Below, piece after piece: positions 24,501 through 32,300 of a DNA stretch of 64,000 bases. The DNA comes from Axinella damicornis (taxonomy: Eukaryota > Porifera > Demospongiae > Axinellida > Axinellidae): assembly GCA_963931865.1 (NCBI GenBank), contig OZ007506.1, forward strand, positions 5,618,696 through 5,682,695, written 5' to 3'. The notes below the pieces were generated by a model. The model was given only the letters and a program-made list of their open reading frames with translations. It did no database searches and had not been told where the DNA came from. Position numbers and translations under genes: made by a program. Each line of letters opens with the position of its first letter. Position 1 is the first letter of the stretch.

Positions 24501-27481
24501 TACCCAGCCTGGCGGGGTGGGGCCTGGGTATGTGGCTAGCCCTGTAGGTACTTTGCTACTTATTGTAGTTACACGTTAGTGCAGCTCGCATATAAGTGCT
24601 CATTTGCTGTTACACACAGGTTTAACCCGTAGCGCATTAATGTGCGGAATTAGCATCCTTTCATATGCTATGGCTTCTCACTTTGCGGTGACAGACGGGC
24701 TTCGACTAGCACTGCGCCTGGAGACTTGTTAGTTGTCCCCCTCTGTATAACTACAGAATTAAGGGCGCCAAGCGTCTGAGCTGGCAGCTGTTATGGGCAG
24801 AAACTCGTCCGCCATTGTAAGTCGATCGAACGGTGATGCTAACGGTGATGCCGTCAGTATACACTTATTTGCAGTAACGCTCCTGCTTCGACTTACTGTT
24901 GCTCTCCCCTCTCCAGCAATGAAGTAAGTAGCGATGGTCCTCCACGTATGGCAAGACAACAGTCGAGTTTTTAGCAGCTGGTCGAACGGCGCGATAACCG
25001 ACAGCTAGCTCAGTTATCGGCTACGGGCCATATAATATTCTGTGGTAACATTGATATTATTAATTCTGTTCTCTCTTCACTTCTCCAGGGATGGCTGTAG
25101 GTAAGTGTACTCATTGCTACTGTATCATTCATTATCTTCATTGTGAACATAATTATTGGTAATTTCTACAGTATCCCGAACTGCCACATATATTATACAC
25201 AGGGTTGTCTTAGCCTCGTACCCAGTCCCACGCCCAGCTTTTCGTCGCTGCTTAGTACGGTAAAGCGGGGAGGGCCTGGTACATTTCCTCACGTGAGCAT
25301 GACGTAATTGAAAAACCGCAAAATTTTCAGAACGAAGACGCTACTTTTTGCGTGTTATTCAGCCATCTACACGTTCAACGCTCGGTGAGTATGACAGTCG
25401 CCCCCCGCTAGCTAGATACGTGTGGTGTGTTACCTGGTACCTTCGCTCTTCTTGCTGTTCTGAGACCCACTACGCCCACGTTAAACTTCCGGTCTTTCTA
25501 CCCCTTTCTACCCTTGACGTCACTCACGTGAGGAAATGTACCAGGCCCTCCCCGCTTTACCGTACTAAGCAGCGACGAAAAGCTGGGCGTGGGACTGGGA
25601 ACGAGGCTAGGGTTGTCTCACATATTTGTTGAATATGAATGTATGACATTATAGTAGCCACATTTATAGCCTCGTTCCCAGGCCTGCGCGCCACTTTCGG
25701 TTGCACGTGAGGAAACATACCAACCAGGCTCTCCCAGGCTCTCCACCCATGGAGGGCCTGGTATGTTTTCCTCACATGCGTGACGTCAAGGGTAGAAAGG
25801 ACGTAATTGAACGTGGGTGAACTGGCTCAGATCAGCAAGAAGAGCAAAGGTACGAGGTAACTTGCCACCCATATCTAGCAAGCAGGGACGACTGTCATAT
25901 ACACCAAGCGTTGAGTGTGTAGTTGGTTGAACAGTACACAAAACTTTGCTTTTTAGTTCTGAAAAAAATTGCCATTTGTCAATTACATCATGCTCACGTG
26001 CCATTTGTCAATTACATCATGCTCACGTGAGGAAACATATCAGGCTCTCCGGGCCCGCTTTTACGTACTGCAAGCGACGAAAAGCTGGGCAGTATGCCTG
26101 GGAATGAGGCTACCACATTTATACATTTGATGTAAGAATGTTTTTGATGATGGGCACATCTTAATTGGTCCTCGTATACTAAATTGAAGCGTTTCCTACT
26201 TGACAATGCTTTATACTGTACATTCTAGGTTTGGTAATATCTGCTGCTGCTGGCACGGAGAGCACCGCATTACAATTAGCCATTGCTGCATTCTACCCTG
26301 CCATCATCCTTAGTGGTTAGTCCTATAGTAATGCCTGTAATTTGTAGCATACAAAATTGCATACAAAATTTACGCATATCAATACATATCTTCACAATAT
26401 CTGTTACCAGAATGCTGCACTTCATAGATAGACTGATTCGTACAGCAAGCCTCATTCCCAGGTCCTTTCATGGGTGGCTAGCTAATGGCTTACTGCACAT
26501 GCATATGACATCACATACTAATAGTGTGGCCTTAAGGTATTTGAGGCCGGTGATAATTCGGCTGGCTGGTTACTCTTGACCCTTGACATGGCAGTAGGAA
26601 GTGCTGTGTTCTATATCACATGTAATATGATTTAGTAAACCCCACATTGATTGTGTGAAATAAAGCTGGCAAGTTGGGTGTTGTAACAAGGCTAGCCTTT
26701 TATTACCTGCCATTCTGGGTTACATAGGTGTGATATGGCCGCTAGAAGGTATGCCGGTGGTCCTGCGGTACATCAGTTCCGCCCTTCCTGCAACCTACCC
26801 CGCAGAAGCAATGAGAGCCATCATGGGAAGAGGTTTGCAATTAAATTAAGAATTAGTGTACTCCATTAAAAATCAAAAATCAATTTCTGATAACAGATAA
26901 TGATGTCAGCTCATACCGATAGCCGATCCAAATTTTTCTACCTTTGAGTGCATAATTTCACTGCCAATTTTCTCACTGTTATCATGAAATTTTGGTAACT
27001 GTTTGTAACATTGCTGATAGATATTATATTTTAGCTAATATCTGATCTGATTATCGTGCAACACTAAAACTGACTACTGTTGGATCTAAGTCTAACGAAA
27101 GAAACACCGCCCTTGTTAAGTAGCCGCGGCTAGTAGTCGAATGGTCGGCGATCGATTGAAGCGCTTTGTCTAGCACTCAAAGACTGTGACTGTTTCACTG
27201 CGAGTGTGGAAGAGAGGAGAACAGATTGTTGGTCATATTCTCCTACCAGAATTGTAACCTACCAGTAGTACAAAGTATAAACCTGCAACAATATTAATGT
27301 ACACTTGTGAATAATTAGGAATTGATCAAACCTCTGAGGACCAGTTTAAAGATTCCTGTCTTCTTTGTTTACAGGTTGGGGCCTCTCACACATGGAGGTG
27401 TGGAGAGGATTTCTGGTGACAATAGGCTGGTTTCTGCTCTTTCTGATTGTGGCTGGATTTGCTCTTAGACTAAGAAAATGA
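573..27481 (+). CDS. ABC transporter, ABCG/ABCH-like half transporter (3' part of gene)
   Basis: Membrane exporter of the NBD-then-TMD type, resembling ABCG20/ABCG23 and ABCH proteins; the substrate is unknown. Exons read from splice signals: 573-647, 7795-7875, 8708-8840, about 9756-9957, 10109-10191, 10620-10806, 10994-11043, 12006-12071, 12154-12227, 13255-13447, 24194-24260, 25089-25100 (12 nt), 26229-26315, 26728-26832, 27375-27481 (stop TGA). The first exon encodes the end of the ATPase domain (GLMRDGKLLA), the second NLEEVFLQLC, typical of the NBD end. A linker follows, then the first membrane helix (NPGLLFFQFLLP), an extracellular loop (YLSYLDSN, MHIPEDFS), then the ABC-2 membrane core (ERNEGLIDRTWVAGV, FYPAIILSGVIWPLEGMP) and a last helix ending LRLRK. 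Phases agree at nearly all junctions; the one between 8840 and about 9756 is unresolved, so an exon may be missing. Walker A, Walker B and the signature lie before the window. The 13447-24194 intron contains a 10-kb transposon. Confidence 0.88.
678..1232. repeat. MITE-like repeat, family B (CACTCCTGGTA ends)
   Basis: It starts near 'cactcctggtagggg' and ends near 'ctaccaggagtgcggttgcc', so the termini are inverted around CACTCCTGGTA. Related copies occur at 31905-33090, 46426-48118 and 50423-50918. Internal sequence carries short ORFs with repeated peptide-like units ([23 protein letters not shown]) in several copies; these drift and stop, so I read them as repeat sequence and not as a gene. 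Confidence 0.65.
1285..1690. repeat. Degenerate tandem repeat
   Basis: Repeated units of roughly 20-40 bp built on 'aactggccgaacggttta' and 'caagtaggataaactgg', with point differences between copies. It lies in the first ABC intron. No coding capacity is recognisable. Confidence 0.7.
1919..3260 (-). pseudogene. Ty3/gypsy-like retroelement remnant (RNase H region)
   Basis: The minus-strand frame at 2523-2095 has the order seen in gypsy-type RNase H: a short 'GLGAALSHEEEDG' block, then 'PVVYASHAL', 'ITESETLAVVWAI', 'VTVYTDHSAV' and 'VYHSGKTNLSAD'. Catalytic-type Glu in ESETLA and Asp in TDH are present. Flanking frames (2969-3256, 1919-2294) are in other frames and carry charged stretches without clear domains. 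No reverse transcriptase, integrase or LTR pair is visible nearby, so this is a broken, partial copy inside the ABC intron. Confidence 0.7.
3890..6195 (-). pseudogene. DIRS-like retroelement remnant (gag-like and truncated RT)
   Basis: Read on the minus strand from 6195 down: a gag-like N-terminal region (6195-5642), a segment with a cysteine/histidine knuckle (QFVCWQFNEGGCSYGP, about 5431-5480), then, after an inserted MITE at 4760-5221, a region with GFDYRKCKCKVVQGNMRS (4461-4162), and the start of a reverse transcriptase (SPFGVIPKSEPGKWRLIVNL, SVNDGIS, AKFDLRAAYRNVPVHPDDR; 4162-3890). The RT block resembles DIRS-type elements. It is cut before the YxDD box and frames are broken, so it is inactive. 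No tyrosine recombinase was seen. Confidence 0.7.
4760..5221. repeat. TA-flanked MITE, family A (inserted in the DIRS-like remnant)
   Basis: Bounded by TAGCCTCGTTCCCAGGC on the left and its inverted counterpart GCCTGGGAACGAGGCTA on the right. The arms are inverted over more than 100 bp, with gccttcc and ataatacacggatgcgg mirrored. A long C run lies near 5071-5088. A second, more diverged copy of the same subtype is at 8139-8540. Confidence 0.85.
6738..7391. repeat. MITE (ACCCAGGCG subtype) with a nested MITE
   Basis: The left part (acccaggtgtgtcagaagg, agtgcctggtatcc) and right part (gcctgggttcgaggcta) match the element at 43800-44394. It is split by another inverted-repeat element at 6821-7116. 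Confidence 0.65.
6821..7116. repeat. Nested MITE with CCGTAGTCGC ends
   Basis: Begins TA-CCGTAGTCGCATGTTATTAG and ends with the inverted form (AATAACGCGCGACTACGG-TA). Internal motif 'ttataggcgcat' is repeated. It is flanked by TA on both sides, which suits a TA target duplication. Confidence 0.75.
8139..8540. repeat. Diverged family A MITE copy
   Basis: Same order of blocks as 4760-5221 (gttcccaggcc, ataatacatggatgcgg, cacgtgagtgacgtcaggtgg, cgaagaacag) but with degraded ends. It lies in the ABC intron between the exons at 7795-7875 and 8708-8840. Confidence 0.65.
11815..11896. repeat. Short family A hairpin
   Basis: An 82-bp element: TAGCCTCGTTCCCAGGCC at the left and GGCCTGGGAATGAGGGTA at the right, with only 'gcccagcttttcgtcg' and 'accgaaagtggc' between. 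A minimal derivative of the longer family A copies. Confidence 0.8.
12333..12934. repeat. Family A MITE with long inverted arms
   Basis: TA-GCCTCGTTCCCAGGCC at 12333 and GGCCTGGGAATGAGGC-TA at 12934. The arms pair over 'ttccacacctccagttttt', 'cggagggggaaggcctgggg' and 'aatcttctcacgtgata'. It lies in the ABC intron between 12227 and 13255; no exon is apparent inside, since the flanking exons join in phase. Confidence 0.85.
13920..13923. other. Target site duplication, left (ACTT)
   Basis: ACTT directly before the CTATGGGGGG terminus; repeated at 23982-23985 directly after the inverted terminus. The related MITE without an insertion reads ACGT once at this place. Confidence 0.88.
13924..15533. 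repeat. Left terminal inverted repeat of the transposon
   Basis: Consists of a unique outer segment (13924-14030), the satellite array (about 14030-15015), an AT-rich block and a unique inner segment (about 15040-15533). The inner segment contains 'tgagcaatcaacttttgc' and 'attccagttcaataac', mirrored in the right arm. The 66- and 62-codon reading frames seen in the two arms are mirror copies of each other and not genes. Confidence 0.88.
14030..15015. repeat. Satellite array in left TIR (40-bp and 61-bp units)
   Basis: The inner part has about 10 copies of a 61-bp unit (one 'agtaaataggagctcc' per unit from about 14438 to 14991). The outer part has about ten shorter units of about 40 bp built from 'cggacccctcctatatc' and 'ataggagttcctatatc'. 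Each unit holds the near-palindrome tcctatatcatataggag and the palindrome GGAGCTCC, so the array can form many hairpins. Confidence 0.92.
15500..15832. repeat. 54-bp tandem repeats at inner edge of left TIR
   Basis: Four full copies of a 54-bp unit containing 'gatgaatgcccactcaggc' and 'agaggtttgaagcaataa', then shortened copies up to about 15830. Because 54 is divisible by three they make an artificial 18-residue repeat frame. The stop codon of the HECT gene at 15818-15820 lies in the last degenerate unit. One or two copies are present at the right inner edge (21560-21650). Confidence 0.88.
15818..20007 (-). CDS. Transposon-encoded HECT-domain protein with CUE-like segment
   Basis: Predicted E3 ubiquitin ligase. 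Minus-strand exons: 20007-19258, 18777-18727, 18628-18540, 18385-17605, 17121-17023, 16958-16670, 16047-15818; every phase agrees and the product is about 762 aa. The first exon encodes a low-complexity start, a basic stretch (RKRAKP), then a conserved-looking block ending FIYILAGRDLP. Two acidic Ser-rich exons follow. The large exon holds a CUE-like segment (LLSMFVGDLTPKEV to AMDCLLSG) and the HECT N-lobe (RVVVDDCPAIDTGGVRRQVF, LLKVLGTMVAHTIAQDG). The C-lobe has FMRHITGS and then TCANIITLP, which matches the catalytic HECT Cys site (C723). It resembles the G2E3-like HECT proteins of many animal genomes. It is divergent from the integrase gene and ends at the left TIR. Whether it is active is inference. 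Confidence 0.85.
16090..16625. repeat. Short inverted repeats in the last HECT intron
   Basis: Several self-complementary stretches: 'agtgcagttttatgtattc' with its inverse at about 16160-16200, and 'tttcaaaggc' / 'gcctttgaaagg' around 16445-16535. Likely small hairpin insertions, placed between the last two HECT exons (16670 and 16047). Confidence 0.5.
17457..17517. repeat. TA / GATA / GA microsatellite
   Basis: (TA)n followed by (GATA)n and GA-rich sequence, within an intron of the HECT gene between exons 18385-17605 and 17121-17023. Confidence 0.9.
19020..19175. repeat. Inverted repeat in the first HECT intron
   Basis: 'atatcttcaaagctgcaat' at about 19029 is inverted as 'attgcagctttggagatat' near 19118, with 'gtggccatcccatttttctc' mirrored further out. 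It lies in the intron between exons 19258 and 18777. Confidence 0.75.
20008..20356. promoter_or_regulatory. Divergent promoter region between HECT and integrase genes
   Basis: 349 bp between two start codons facing away from each other. It contains GC-rich sequence (ggggccgggggcgtggaccc around 20248) and a 'gcatgcatgcac' tract, and must hold 5' UTRs and promoters of both genes. No clear TATA box was identified. Confidence 0.55.
20357..21529 (+). CDS. DDE integrase-like transposase (390 aa, single exon)
   Basis: Probable transposase of the 10-kb element. The intact single-exon ORF starts MSMMAAQQ; a second in-frame Met lies at residue 3. Residues about 27-52 look like a helix-turn-helix (SWQEIAKVLGVSVKTLQRRA). 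The retroviral-integrase-like core runs from about 122 to 310: WHIDGNHKL gives D136, VRSDYGGEN gives D193, THNTRIERLWRD gives E228, with 56 and 34 residues between them. The block RIERLWRDVY is typical of IS3/IS481-like and animal 'integrase core' proteins. No chromodomain or zinc knuckle is visible. The acidic tail (ends MEDDDIVD) is probably disordered. The stop lies about 35 bp from the right TIR. Assigning it to Ginger, IS3EU, IS481EU or a new group needs a tree. Confidence 0.9.
   Translation: MSMMAAQQAQGRPRVDVDRQQLESLRSLAFSWQEIAKVLGVSVKTLQRRAQEWAIPSYTNITSTELEAAVREFKEAFPHAGEAVVKGHLESVGIHVQRAKTREAIWRVSGHQGGPSPPIRRRTYSVPGPNSLWHIDGNHKLIHWRLVIHGGIDGFSRLITFLTCSNNNRSETVLEQFISATDECGVPSRVRSDYGGENIQVWRFMEEVRGEGRSSYIAGSSTHNTRIERLWRDVYTAVTYKFVNIFRVLEENGYLDPLNEADLFCLHYAYIPQINAALSAFKSAWNCHPLSTEGNYSPLQLFAINAIVDPVCDMATVAPDYGLDPDVDSPEPEGLSEVVVPDTSLPLSSASLQTLQSTVNPLPSSGDGIDLYIQVVQCVHQLMEDDDIVD
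21566..23981. repeat. Right terminal inverted repeat of the transposon
   Basis: Inverted counterpart of the left arm: inner unique segment (about 21566-22100, starting just after the integrase stop), satellite array (about 22139-23880), unique outer segment (about 23881-23981). It is longer than the left arm because its satellite array is longer. Confidence 0.88.
22139..23880. repeat. Satellite array in right TIR (about 27 units of 61 bp)
   Basis: The same 61-bp unit, inverted, repeated about 27 times between 22150 and 23740 with a constant period. Variants are clustered: 'gagctcttattt' in place of 'gagctcctattt' appears mostly in the outer units, a sign of local unit amplification. The 40-bp variant found in the left arm is absent here. 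Confidence 0.92.
23982..23985. other. Target site duplication, right (ACTT)
   Basis: Second copy of ACTT, directly after CCCCCCATAG at 23981. Confidence 0.88.
24493..24538. repeat. Minimal family A hairpin (46 bp)
   Basis: TAGCCTCATACCCAGCC and GGCCTGGGTATGTGGCTA face each other with almost no internal sequence. Confidence 0.7.
25211..25609. repeat. Family A MITE
   Basis: TAGCCTCGTACCCAGTCCC on the left, GGGACTGGGAACGAGGCTA on the right. It shares the body 'ctacacgttcaacgctcgg', 'cccccgctagctag' with the copy at 45572-45967. It lies in the ABC intron after the 12-nt exon. Confidence 0.88.
25677..26112. repeat. Family A MITE, body in opposite orientation
   Basis: Bounded by TAGCCTCGTTCCCAGGCC and GCCTGGGAATGAGGCTA. 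The internal body (cgtgacgtcaagggtagaaagg) is inverted relative to 25211-25609. A short internal duplication of 'ccatttgtcaattacatca' lies at 25971-26020. Confidence 0.85.
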
Positions 27482-28205
27482 ATGTAATAATTATTTGTGG
27501 AGTGGAAATCAATATTTTCTTGGTGTATGAAGTAAAAGTGCATATTTTTATAATGCTATCGTGAGAGTATCAGTTGTGGATAATAATATTATAATAATGG
27601 TGTGTAAACTAGCAAAACTATAATATATTCTGATGCACGATGGGATATAGTACTATGTGCAGTTTTATGAGTGCCATTGCTAATTATTGTATATCACCAA
27701 TGCTTCAACTGTGCTGCATGGGGAGCGTCACCTTAATTGTTGACTCAGTACCAGCTGGATAATGAAAACCTCTCAACAGAGGACATCATTGGGGACAATA
27801 ATTAGAACTAATTTAAAGGTGTTTTGTCTTTGTAGAGCGGGAAAGTAATAATTATTTGAAATAAGAGATGTCATGCAATTATGGTCCCTATAATTTGGAG
27901 GGTCCACTATTGGAGGTTTTACTGCAACCTGTGTTTGTGTAGGAAGCATGTGGTTCCACAACAAAGCAGGAACCAGCCTAATTCTTTGTAGCCACTACAA
28001 TTCAACAAAAATTACCAAGCACAAGATTATTTCAGCTGCTTACAAAACAATGGGTGCACTATGCTATGCTCATGCTACGATTAGTACGCAGTCCTCCAAC
28101 CAACTTCTTCCCAGTAGAACTGCGTGCTGCTTGCAACTCCCTAGTGACAAGTGTGCAGTGGTAGGGACAGTGAAGCAAACATGATCTCAAGAGGTGAAGT
28201 ATAGG

Positions 28206-28331
28206 ATCTACTATGTCGACGCGGAGGTTATGCGATTTATCCTCCGCAGGAAAGTTTGGCCGAGGCGAAGCCGAGGCTAAACTTTCCCAAGGAGGATAAA
28301 CCGCATAACCTCCGAGTCGACGTAGTAGATC
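28206..28331. repeat. Hairpin element (gcggaggttatgcg)
   Basis: Near-perfect inverted repeat: 'gatctactatgtcgacgcgg' at the left and 'gagtcgacgtagtagatc' at the right, with 'aaagtttggc' and 'gctaaacttt' mirrored near the centre. Confidence 0.85.
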
Positions 28332-28427
28332 CGGCTTCTACCACAGACATAACCTCCAAGTCAAGTTAGTAGCTGGATCCGGCTGCTAGACAGCTACAAC
28401 TCTCTGATTCTCAGCATAGCGTGGCGA

Positions 28428-28522
28428 TCCTTTGATGTACCGCGGAGGATAAATCGCATAACCTCTGCTATGACATCATAGCGGAGGTTATGCGATTTAT
28501 CCTCCGCGGTACATCAAAGGAA
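28428..28522. repeat. Second hairpin of the same family
   Basis: 'cctttgatgtaccgcggagg' and 'ccgcggtacatcaaagg' form the outer arms, and the inner arms contain the same 'ggaggttatgcgatttatcc' block as 28206-28331. Confidence 0.88.
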
Positions 28523-29333
28523 CGCCCACGCACTGTGGTAGAATGACTGACAGACTGGTATTGAACAAACTAAAGTGAATGAGTGAGGTGTCCTGGGCTA
28601 TCTACATGTGTAGTTCAATCAGTATAACAGGACGGATGACGCTGGCCATGGCCAAACTCTCTTAGCATAATTATAGTGTTACAGAAGTATGCAGAATATG
28701 GAATCCGTGATCCCGGATGGGGTGTCACTAATCACTGGACTACTAATCGCTGGACTTGAATGGAATCTTGCACTGTGGTGTGCAGTTACAATTTCGCTTC
28801 CAAGTATGACTCTGCCTAGTGTAATTTGCATGCGTATAGAGCCTTCAGGACATCGCTGCTGGGCCTCACCTGAGAATCGACTCAGACAGTGGCAATGAAG
28901 GCAGTGAGTTGAGTCTGCTAGTGCTGACGTCAGGTCAGTTTAGCTTGGCCCTATAGACTGCCTTCGTTCAGGGTCAGGTTAGATCAACATTTATGTCAAG
29001 TACTAACGTGTAGTCGTCATTCTAGTAGCCATTGCTAAACATCACTGCCAGGCTGCCTTCTTACCATGTAGCTCATCTTCTGGTAGGCATCTTGCTTCGC
29101 AAAATGGTATGCACTACAATTGGAATGCAATATCTAAAACAAGTGGAAGTCTGAGTATCAATTACATACCTGGAAAAAAGTTGCATTAAATGCGTATATA
29201 CCAAAGTGCGTAAAATGATTTTAGGATTCCAGTCCAGTCATTAGTAATCCAGCGATTAGTGACACCCTCCCTGATGACAGGCACTACTATATCACTTTGA
29301 ATTCAAAAGCTTGGTGACAAGAATTACATTAGA

Positions 29334-32300
29334 TCACCCTAAATGCATCAAAACTAACTTTGTGAGGACATCATTTTTGAATTTCTCTTCATTCAGCTCA
29401 CGCCATAACTGTGCCTGGAAACGGAAGATATGTACATACGGGAGAGCCAGTATCTGAATATGAATTGCACAATCATTGAATCCTGATCAGTAGATCACAG
29501 GATATTGCATGAAGAAATGGCAGTCGACCGACCATGCAACATAATCTCTTGTACAAGGGCGAGGGGCTACCATATATTTAGTGAAACTACACCTTGACAA
29601 AATCTTCTGTACGTAGCTCTACTAAAGTCATTTGGCCATACCCTTAAATCATGTCACTTTGTGTGGAAAAGAGTGGCACTGACCAACTGATGGCAGAACG
29701 ATATGAACAGTAATTACCCCGCGCGCGCATGCGCGAAGCGGGGTTAAGCAATCGGTTTTGGTGTCTGTCGTCTGTCGTCTGTCCAGCGAAAAAAATTGAA
29801 ATCTACTCTCATAAACTGTCATAAACCGTCGAAATGGAGTCAAACAATAGCAAATAGCAAAAAACTGCTCTATGTGTACCTGACTGAAGTCAAGGCGCTC
29901 CGTTTCGCAGTATTTCGGCTATTTCCTACTTTTCATAACTATTCATAACATTGGCTCCACCTCTTCGTGACTTCAAGAACAGGACACGCAGTGCATTTGG
30001 AAACTTCATGCTTCGAGATGACAGCTAGGAAACAGTGCTTTCTCACGATCTATGTACTTCACAGACATCATGGCTATTGTTTCGGCTGTTTTTTCCAGCT
30101 ATTTCCTATTATTCGTAACATTTGGCCCCACCTCTCCAGCTTCACAATATAGTATATACGGTAAGCGGTCACTCCCACACCTTGGATATGGCCATACACG
30201 AACACAGTATATGCGATAGCAGCCCATCAGCAGAGATGTCACGTCGATTGTAGCTGCACTGCATGCATCCTGGCCTGACGTTCATCGCGGGGTATGTGTT
30301 CTATGAACACCTCTAGTGTTTTAAAAGTAGCTATATGAAGGCATTCTGCCAGCTACCACAAAATGATTGTACAGTCTTTGTCAACACTTAACACCCTCTT
30401 CAGAGACGTACTGCTTACTGACCATGTGAGAAATCTACGTATATGCATCCTGATAATCTCAACACATGTAATGAGACCTTACGGATGTCCACTATATCCA
30501 CAAACCCTTCCTTTCCCTCATGTGATACTGAAAAATAGCCAAGTTAGGGTTGATTTGGGTCCGGGACCAAGACCACCAGTTACCACTCAACTGAGTCTTA
30601 CCTTGGACTTTTCAGTGGAGGGGCAGACAATAGGAACAGACAAAATTTCAGGGGCACTTGGCCTTGCAGATGGATCTGAGCGCACCATTTGCTGTAGACG
30701 AATAATGGAACAAGTACAAGTAACCGTACTTTGTATCTGGCCCACAACTCCCACCGTCGTTACATAATTTGGTGATGACTCACACAATGTGGACAGTTTC
30801 AAAGTGAAACAACAATCCACTGGCTGCGAGTCACATGCTAATCTGATCCACATTTCTAATTGCGCACATGAACACACACACATACAATGTACAAGTCTCG
30901 TCCCCAGACCCTCCACATGTGCGCCCTTGTCGGAAAAATCAGAAAGGAGGGTCTGGTAAAAGGGCTAACATGTACATGTACCGTAGTGTCCCGCTAATAC
31001 GCCCCCTTCGAAAATGCGCCCCCCCCCTCCCTTTCCCACCTAAGTTCCTGCACAGGGTAGTTTGACTCGTTATAATGCCCCCTGGTGAGTGTCTTCTGAA
31101 ACATCTAAACTACACGTGCGCGCACGCTACTTCAGGTCGTCTCTCAGAGTAGTCACCGTTGACGTCGACGATACAAGTCATCTCGCTGCCACTCTTCTGC
31201 ACGAAATATCAGGAAATGTCCCGTGGTACATGACCTACAGTATTGCTGTTCTGGAGGATGGCTGACAGTGAAGTTGTTGTGAATGTTATGGCCCTCACGT
31301 TGAAGTGGCAGCTCTTCTCGCTGATGTAGGGAGACCACACATGATGTCCACGAACAGTACTGGTGATTGTTTGTACTTTTGTAACTGTGAACATGAAGCT
31401 TGGCAGTGTCATAATAGTTTGTGTACATAGCAAAACTTTTTGAGGGGGCGTATACTCGAGACTAATTGCATATTTGAAAATACGCCCCCTCCCCACTTTG
31501 GGCTGGATATAGTGTGCAAAATGGGGGGGGGGGGGGGGGGGGGACACACACACACTACAGTACTAGCTGGCGTACATTCAAGTGTATCTAGATACATTGA
31601 AGGCATGTGTGAAGCAATCATGCAAACTGCAATTTTGCAGAAACTGAATTTTCACGCTTCATCTAAAACTCAGCAGCTTGCACATGACCACAGTCAGCAC
31701 TTAAAACGGGCGTGGAGGGTCTGGGAACAAGACTGCACATGTACAAATATGCACACACAAATGCACACACACACACACAGGATTATTACTAGCGTGATCA
31801 ATTTCATTACAGCAATAATCGTATAATCTCGGTAGTTGCCTTACAAGTACTTGGACCCATTCCTAGTGATACTTTTAGACGACTAACAATGTACCTTGAT
31901 AACGATCGAGGGGCAACCGCACTCCTGGTAGCCGCGTTGCAACCGGTTGCAGCACGACGATAGCGCATAGGTATTGCAACACATTCCAATTAACGCACAT
32001 GCCACGTGAGGACCATGAGCGCTCGCGTCGATCGATTGAGCTGAGTCAGCAATGGCAGCCCAAGGAGATCGAGAAGACACGAAACTTATACAGCGCTCAC
32101 AACTTCGCCAGCACGGTGAGTTTTGGCATGTAAGCGTCAGTGAACGGCAGAAACTTCGCGTGCCTTTCCTAAGAACGGTACTGCCACCGGAAGTCGGAGA
32201 GAGCGCTCGAGCAATGGCGTCCACGGCGAGACAAAAGCGCTCATATCTCCACCACCAAGGTGAGTTTCAGCACCAAAATTGTACGGTTGGGACAGTGCAT

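Larger units (their letters stand above)
27482..29333. other. Intergenic region between convergent ABC and Wee1 genes
   Basis: Between the ABC stop codon (27481) and the Wee1 stop codon (29334). It must contain both 3' UTRs. Apart from two inverted-repeat elements at 28206-28331 and 28428-28522 I see no gene; the short reading frames have no recognisable domain. Confidence 0.6.
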
